From: an uncultured Collinsella sp.
GTDB lineage: Bacteria > Actinomycetota > Coriobacteriia > Coriobacteriales > Coriobacteriaceae
Reading direction: 5' to 3'
Assembly (NCBI GenBank): GCA_959023295.1
Contig: CAUFBM010000003.1
Location: 62,001 to 126,000 of the forward strand
Length of the DNA stretch: 64,000 nucleotides
Of this stretch, positions 60,151 to 64,000 are shown piece by piece. Within the stretch, counting starts at the first letter, position 1. Every line of letters begins with the position of its first letter. The notes beneath the pieces were generated by a model. The model worked only from the letters and a program-made list of their open reading frames with translations. It had not been told where the DNA came from and searched no databases. Both the position numbers and the translations under genes were made by a program.

Positions 60151-60843
60151 ATGTCGTATACGGTGACCGAGGCCACGGCCGTCTTTCCCGATAAGAAGGC
60201 GGCCTCCTCGTTCTCGAGCGGGTATGCGTCCAAAAAGCCTTGCGCACATATCGATTGTGAGCTTGAGGGCGGTTTTGAGCGGTCTATTTGGATTCCCGTG
60301 CGGGTCGCGCGCCTGTATGTCAAAAACCGCCCCGATCTTCCCTGTGATTGGGATAACTTTCGTGAGGCGGTGCAGCTCATCGAGCGTAAATGTGCACTTA
60401 CCATGGTGACTGAGATGTTATCGCGCCGCGACCATGCGACGGGTGAGGTCCGTGACAAGCTGGCTCGCTACGGCTTTCACCAGCCCGCGATCGATTTCGC
60501 CGTCGAGCGCGCCACCGAGTATCGCTTTTTAGACGAGAACCGCTTTTGCTCGTACTTTATCGAGGAACGCAAGCGGCGCGGTTGGGGACAGCGCAAAATC
60601 GAGACCGAGCTCAAGCGACGTCATGTCGTGCTCGATGACATTCCCGGTTATCCCGAGGATTATTTTGCCGTCGAAGACGATTTGGCGCGTGCGTCAGCCC
60701 TGCTCGCCAAGCGGCGTGTTCCAGAGACGCGCGGATTCGAAAAACTGGTTCGGTTTTTGATGGGCAAGGGCTTCTCGTATCACATCGCCGCCGATGCCGT
60801 TAAGGCACGTCTCGATGCCGAATGCGAGGAATGTGCGCTTTAG
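60151..60843 (+). CDS. recX: Regulatory protein RecX
   Basis: RecX modulates RecA filaments. The 230-residue protein has a variable N-terminal half and three-helix repeats in the C-terminal half: ALTMVTEMLSRRDHATGEVR, KLARYGFHQPAIDFAVERA, and FCSYFIEERKRRGWGQRKIE. ATG 60151, 11 bp after recA, so co-transcribed. The hairpin beyond its end (60858-60900) may be its terminator. Confidence 0.92.
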   Translation: MSYTVTEATAVFPDKKAASSFSSGYASKKPCAHIDCELEGGFERSIWIPVRVARLYVKNRPDLPCDWDNFREAVQLIERKCALTMVTEMLSRRDHATGEVRDKLARYGFHQPAIDFAVERATEYRFLDENRFCSYFIEERKRRGWGQRKIETELKRRHVVLDDIPGYPEDYFAVEDDLARASALLAKRRVPETRGFEKLVRFLMGKGFSYHIAADAVKARLDAECEECAL

Positions 60844-60857
60844 GCGTATGCGTTTTG

Positions 60858-60902
60858 TGGCCCCGCCGCTCACCGCGTTTTAGCCGCCGTACTGGGGCCA
60901 TT
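60858..60902 (+). terminator. Hairpin after recX
   Basis: TGGCCCC (60858-60864) pairs with GGGGCCA (60894-60900), with GC-rich inner pairing, then TTTATTT. Confidence 0.6.
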
Positions 60903-60905
60903 TAT

Positions 60906-60934
60906 TTGACAGTTGTTGTGGTTCAACGTACGAT
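60906..60934 (+). promoter_or_regulatory. Promoter of rny
   Basis: TTGACA (60906-60911), 17-bp spacer, TACGAT (60929-60934), close to the housekeeping consensus. Confidence 0.8.
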
Positions 60935-61039
60935 AAACACTGTCATTTGCTTTGTGATATGTGCTCATCTGTGATGAGTTTGTTTATATGTTTATCTGTA
61001 TCCGACCCGCATAAGCTGCGCCCATATTACTCAAATGTC

Positions 61040-61070
61040 GCGAGCCGTTCATAAGGACGGTTCGCTTTGT
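61040..61070 (+). promoter_or_regulatory. Hairpin in the rny leader
   Basis: GCGAGCCGT (61040-61048) pairs with ACGGTTCGC (61057-61065), one wobble, 8-nt loop, then TTTGTTGTG. The leader from the promoter is about 160 nt, so this may attenuate rny or be an RNase target for autoregulation. Confidence 0.45.
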
Positions 61071-61100
61071 TGTGTAACGAATCCATAAAAAGGAGTGAGT

Positions 61101-62651
61101 ATGCCTATCATTGCAGCGCTCGTTGGCATCGTTTTGGGTGCCATCGCCGCCATTGCCTACATGCGCACCGCCAAGCAGGGTAGTCTTCACGAGGCCGACG
61201 AAAAGATCCAGTCGGCACACGCACAGGCTGAGTCCCTGATCGGTGATGCAAAGCGTCAGGCCGAGACCCTCAAAAAAGAGGCTCTGCTCGAGGCTAAAGA
61301 GGAGATCATCAAGAACAAGCAGGCCGCCGAGGCCGAGGACAAGCAGCGCAAGAGCGAGATTCGTACGCTCGAGAACCGCGTGATGCAGCGCGAGGAATCC
61401 CTCGATCGCCGCAACGACGCTCTCGACAAGCGCGAGCATCAGCTGTCCAGTCAGGCCGGTCAGGTCGAGAAGCGCTCCCGTGAGCTCGAGGAGCTCTGCG
61501 CAAAGCAGACCTCCGAGCTCGAGCGTATCGCCGACCTTACCCGCGAGGATGCCCACAAGGAGCTCCTCGATAAGGTTCGCGGCGAGGTCACCCACGAGGC
61601 CGCCACGATTATTCGCGAGTCCGAGCAGCAGGTTCGCGCCGAGTGCCACAAGACCGCCCAGGAGATTCTGTCCCTGGCGATTCAGCGCTGCGCTGCCGAC
61701 CACACTGCCGAGGTCACCGTTACCTCCGTGCACATTCCCTCTGATGACCTCAAGGGCCGTATCATCGGTCGCGAGGGTCGCAACATCCGGACCTTCGAGC
61801 AGGTTTCCGGCGTCAACCTCGTGATCGACGACACGCCCGAGACCGTCGTTCTTTCGAGCTTCGACCCGGTCCGTCGTGAGACCGCCCGTGTTGCTCTGGA
61901 GAACCTCATCGCCGACGGCCGCATTCACCCCGCCCGCATCGAGGAGATGTATCACAAGGCTGCCGACCTGGTTCAGCAGCGCGTGCGCGAGGCTGGCGAG
62001 CAAGCTGCATTCGATACCGGCATTCACGACCTGCACCCCGAGATCGTCAAGACCCTTGGTGCCCTGCGCTACCGTACCTCGTTTGGTCAGAACGTGCTTC
62101 AGCACTCCCTCGAGGTCTCTGACCTGTGCGGCGTAATGGCTTCCGAGCTTGGCCTGGACGTTGTTACCGCCAAGCGCGCCGGCCTGCTGCACGACCTGGG
62201 CAAGGCAATCGACCATGACGTCGAGGGCCCGCATGCCGTCATCGGCGCCGAGCTTGCCCGCCGTTATGGCGAGAAGCCCGTTATCGTCCACGCTATCGAG
62301 GCTCACCATGCCGACGTCGACCCCAACACGGTGCTCGATGTCCTGGTACAGGCCGCCGATGCTGTCTCTGCCTCTCGCCCCGGTGCCCGTCGCGAGTCTG
62401 CCGAGAACTACATCAAGCGTCTTGAGAAGCTCGAGGAGATCGCCAACTCCCATGACGGCGTCGAGCGTACCTATGCCATGCAGGCTGGTCGCGAGGTCCA
62501 CGTCATGGTTCAGCCGGACAAGATCTCCGATGCCCAGTCCACGGTTCTGGCTCACGATATCGCCCATCAGATCGAGGAAGAGATGGAGTATCCCGGTCAG
62601 GTGCGCGTCGTCGTGATTCGCGAGAGCCGCGCTGTCGATATCGCTAAATAA
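61101..62651 (+). CDS. rny: Ribonuclease Y
   Basis: RNase Y is the membrane-bound endoribonuclease that initiates mRNA decay in Gram-positives. The 516-residue protein has one N-terminal TM helix (2-20), a long coiled coil (about 25-170, Glu/Lys/Arg/Gln-rich), a KH domain (VTSVHIPSDDLKGRIIGREG) and an HD domain (SFGQNVLQHSLEVSDLCGVM; LLHDLGKAIDHDVEG). ATG 61101 follows AAAGGAG; GTG 61095 is too close to it. With PNPase and RNase J also here, most of the decay machinery is in this window. Confidence 0.97.
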   Translation: MPIIAALVGIVLGAIAAIAYMRTAKQGSLHEADEKIQSAHAQAESLIGDAKRQAETLKKEALLEAKEEIIKNKQAAEAEDKQRKSEIRTLENRVMQREESLDRRNDALDKREHQLSSQAGQVEKRSRELEELCAKQTSELERIADLTREDAHKELLDKVRGEVTHEAATIIRESEQQVRAECHKTAQEILSLAIQRCAADHTAEVTVTSVHIPSDDLKGRIIGREGRNIRTFEQVSGVNLVIDDTPETVVLSSFDPVRRETARVALENLIADGRIHPARIEEMYHKAADLVQQRVREAGEQAAFDTGIHDLHPEIVKTLGALRYRTSFGQNVLQHSLEVSDLCGVMASELGLDVVTAKRAGLLHDLGKAIDHDVEGPHAVIGAELARRYGEKPVIVHAIEAHHADVDPNTVLDVLVQAADAVSASRPGARRESAENYIKRLEKLEEIANSHDGVERTYAMQAGREVHVMVQPDKISDAQSTVLAHDIAHQIEEEMEYPGQVRVVVIRESRAVDIAK

Positions 62652-62652
62652 C

Positions 62653-63738
62653 ATGAGCGACGCGAACGAGCTCATCTCATTTATCGCGTCGATGTCGGGG
62701 GAGGGCAACCTTCGCGTCGAGGAGAACCTTGGCGAGGGGTATGTCCGCCTCCGCGTTTCGGAGGCCGAGCGGCGCCAGGCAAAGCACGACATTCAGCATG
62801 TCGAGGATATCGTCATCGAAATGCTCCGTAATGCTCGCGATGCCGGCGCCGACAAGATCTTTCTCGCCACGACCAAGGAAGATGGCGTCCGCACGCTTGT
62901 CTTTCTGGATAACGGCTCGGGTGTTCCGCAGGATATGCAAGAGCAAATCTTCGATGCTCGCGTTACCTCCAAGCTCGAGAGCATGAAGATGGACCGTTGG
63001 GGCGTTCACGGTCGTGGCATGGCATTGTTTTCGATCAAGCAGAACACCGACGAGGCCCGTGTGGTCACGTCCGGTGTCGATCTTGGTTCAGCCTTTAAGG
63101 TGAGCGTTGCGGCCGACCGCCTCAGTGAGCGCGCCGATCAGTCCAGCTGGCCCCAGGCCGTCAAGGACGAGGACGGACGTTATGTCTGTGCTCGCGGTCC
63201 GCATAATATTATTCGCGCTGCCTGTGAGTTTGCGCTCGAGGAGTTGCGTGGTTGCGATGTCTATCTTGGTTCTCCGTCTGAGATTGCCGCGACCCTTTAT
63301 GCTCAGGCGTCAAGCCGGCTCGATACGTCGCGTCTCCTGTTCATTGATGACGAGAGCGAGCTTCCGGTTGTCGATCGTTTAGGCCTTGCCTCTGATGCCG
63401 AGGACTTTATCCGCATCTGTTCGGGTTTGGGTCTTGAGATGTCCGAGCGCACGGCACATCGCATTTTGGCAGGGCAGATTAAGCCTGTTCGCGGTGTGAC
63501 CGCGCGTTTGCTGCGCGAGCGTGATTCTTCCTCGCATGCGCCGGCTCCTGTCGATCTTGCGAAAGATCGTCGCGGGCTACGTATTGCCAAGGATGACATG
63601 GCACAGTTTTCGCGTGCTGTGGAGCGCGACTTTAATGACCTTGCCGCCCGGTACTATCTCAACCTTTGCGGCGACCCAAAGATTCGCGTTTCGCGTGATC
63701 GAATCACCGTGACCTTCGATCTTGCCAAAGAGGAATAG
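62653..63738 (+). CDS. GHKL-type ATPase of unknown function
   Basis: A 361-residue protein with the Bergerat fold of MutL/Hsp90-like ATPases in its first 135 residues: N box IEMLRNARDAGADKI (Glu 56, Asn 60, Asp 63), G1 box FLDNGSGVPQD (86-90) and G2 box GVHGRGMALFSIKQ (about 117-130). The rest has no recognised domain; it looks partly helical and basic. It starts one bp after rny and sits between rny and spoVS, where Bacillus has the phosphodiesterase gene ymdB. No histidine-kinase H box or receiver neighbour is present, so a two-component role is unlikely. Function unknown. Confidence 0.8.
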   Translation: MSDANELISFIASMSGEGNLRVEENLGEGYVRLRVSEAERRQAKHDIQHVEDIVIEMLRNARDAGADKIFLATTKEDGVRTLVFLDNGSGVPQDMQEQIFDARVTSKLESMKMDRWGVHGRGMALFSIKQNTDEARVVTSGVDLGSAFKVSVAADRLSERADQSSWPQAVKDEDGRYVCARGPHNIIRAACEFALEELRGCDVYLGSPSEIAATLYAQASSRLDTSRLLFIDDESELPVVDRLGLASDAEDFIRICSGLGLEMSERTAHRILAGQIKPVRGVTARLLRERDSSSHAPAPVDLAKDRRGLRIAKDDMAQFSRAVERDFNDLAARYYLNLCGDPKIRVSRDRITVTFDLAKEE

Positions 63739-63812
63739 TGCCTTTACCGAGTCCACTCGGTACGATACAGTTATTGCAGTTAAAACGTACTTTTAAACGC
63801 AGGAGTTTCTTC

Positions 63813-64000
63813 ATGGATTGCCTGAAGGTATCAAGCAAATCATCGCCCGCGTCCGTTGCCGGCGCCATCGCCGGCATGGTCAAGGATGGTGTACCCGTCA
63901 ACATCCAGTGTGTCGGCGCCGGTGCGGTCAACCAGGCCATAAAGGCCGTGGCTATTGCGCGCGGTTTTTTGATTCCAACCGGATTTGATATTTCCTGCGC
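63813..64000 (+). CDS. spoVS: SpoVS family protein (partial, cut by window end)
   Basis: 62 codons are visible: MDCLKVSSKSSPASVAGAIA, then NIQCVGAGAVNQAIKAVAIA and GFLIPTGFDISC, the almost invariant SpoVS (Alba-like) sequence. It is a small nucleic-acid-binding-type protein needed for a sporulation step in Bacillus but found also in non-spore-formers. ATG 63813 follows CAGGAG. It ends the rny-ATPase-spoVS cluster; the C-terminal part lies beyond the window. Confidence 0.95.
   Translation, partial: MDCLKVSSKSSPASVAGAIAGMVKDGVPVNIQCVGAGAVNQAIKAVAIARGFLIPTGFDISC

Noticed and set aside
1..64000. tRNA, rRNA, prophage or integrative element
   Set aside because: No cloverleaf-type sequences, rRNA segments, phage structural genes or attachment-site duplications were seen; the only recombinase is the chromosomal Xer protein.

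Overview
The window is a gene-dense, high-GC stretch from an anaerobic actinobacterium, most probably a Coriobacteriia of the Collinsella type. The evidence is mIHF followed by gmk and rpoZ (an actinobacterial arrangement), quinone-independent PyrK/PyrD, a fused AdhE, codon use rich in G/C third positions, and frequent GTG/TTG starts. Genus assignment is inference from protein style and gene order; no rRNA is present. There are 60 protein-coding genes (the first and last are cut by the window edges), no tRNA or rRNA genes, no CRISPR array and no prophage.

Layout. 1-7061: end of ppdK, rplS, rnhB, then a tight yraN-comM-dprA-trmFO-xerC unit. 7280-17366: translation and envelope block rpsB-tsf, pyrH-frr-uppS-cdsA-dxr-rseP-ispG-proS. 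17540-21541 (minus strand): a small kinase-like gene, adhE and rpmB. 21857-27316: the pyr operon (attenuator leader, pyrR-B-C-K-D-F). 27557-29967: mihF-gmk-rpoZ-thiI. 30182-46223: comEA-comEC-holA, rpsT, lepA-dusB-hemW, two tandem dnaJ-type genes, mtaB-phoH-ybeY-dgkA-era-recO. 46362-64000: rpsO, pnp, rnj-ftsK-rodZ-like-yajQ-rimO-pgsA-cinA, recA-recX, rny, a GHKL ATPase gene and spoVS. Much of this order resembles several separate Bacillus subtilis chromosome segments joined together.

Themes. DNA uptake and recombination genes (comM, dprA, xerC, comEA, comEC, recO, cinA, recA, recX) are spread over the window. Three of their transcription units (yraN-comM-dprA, comEA-comEC, recA) share an upstream signal seen as a tandem repeat only there in the window: TTTGGT hexamers repeated with an exact 11-bp period. 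recA also carries a perfect LexA-type palindrome, so it may answer to both a competence-like regulator and the SOS response. This candidate regulon is one of the two most interesting observations.

The other is in the 640-bp pnp-rnj gap: two copies, in opposite orientation, of an 85-bp hairpin element. The core sequence is conserved, the inner stem carries three compensated base-pair changes, and the long outer arms are unrelated between copies but almost perfectly self-complementary within each copy. It looks like a structured mobile or RNA element. Other notable items are a DnaJ-like protein that ends in membrane helices, a site-2 protease with an inserted helix-rich domain, a xerC gene whose only sensible start is ATA, and an uncharacterised GHKL ATPase between rny and spoVS.
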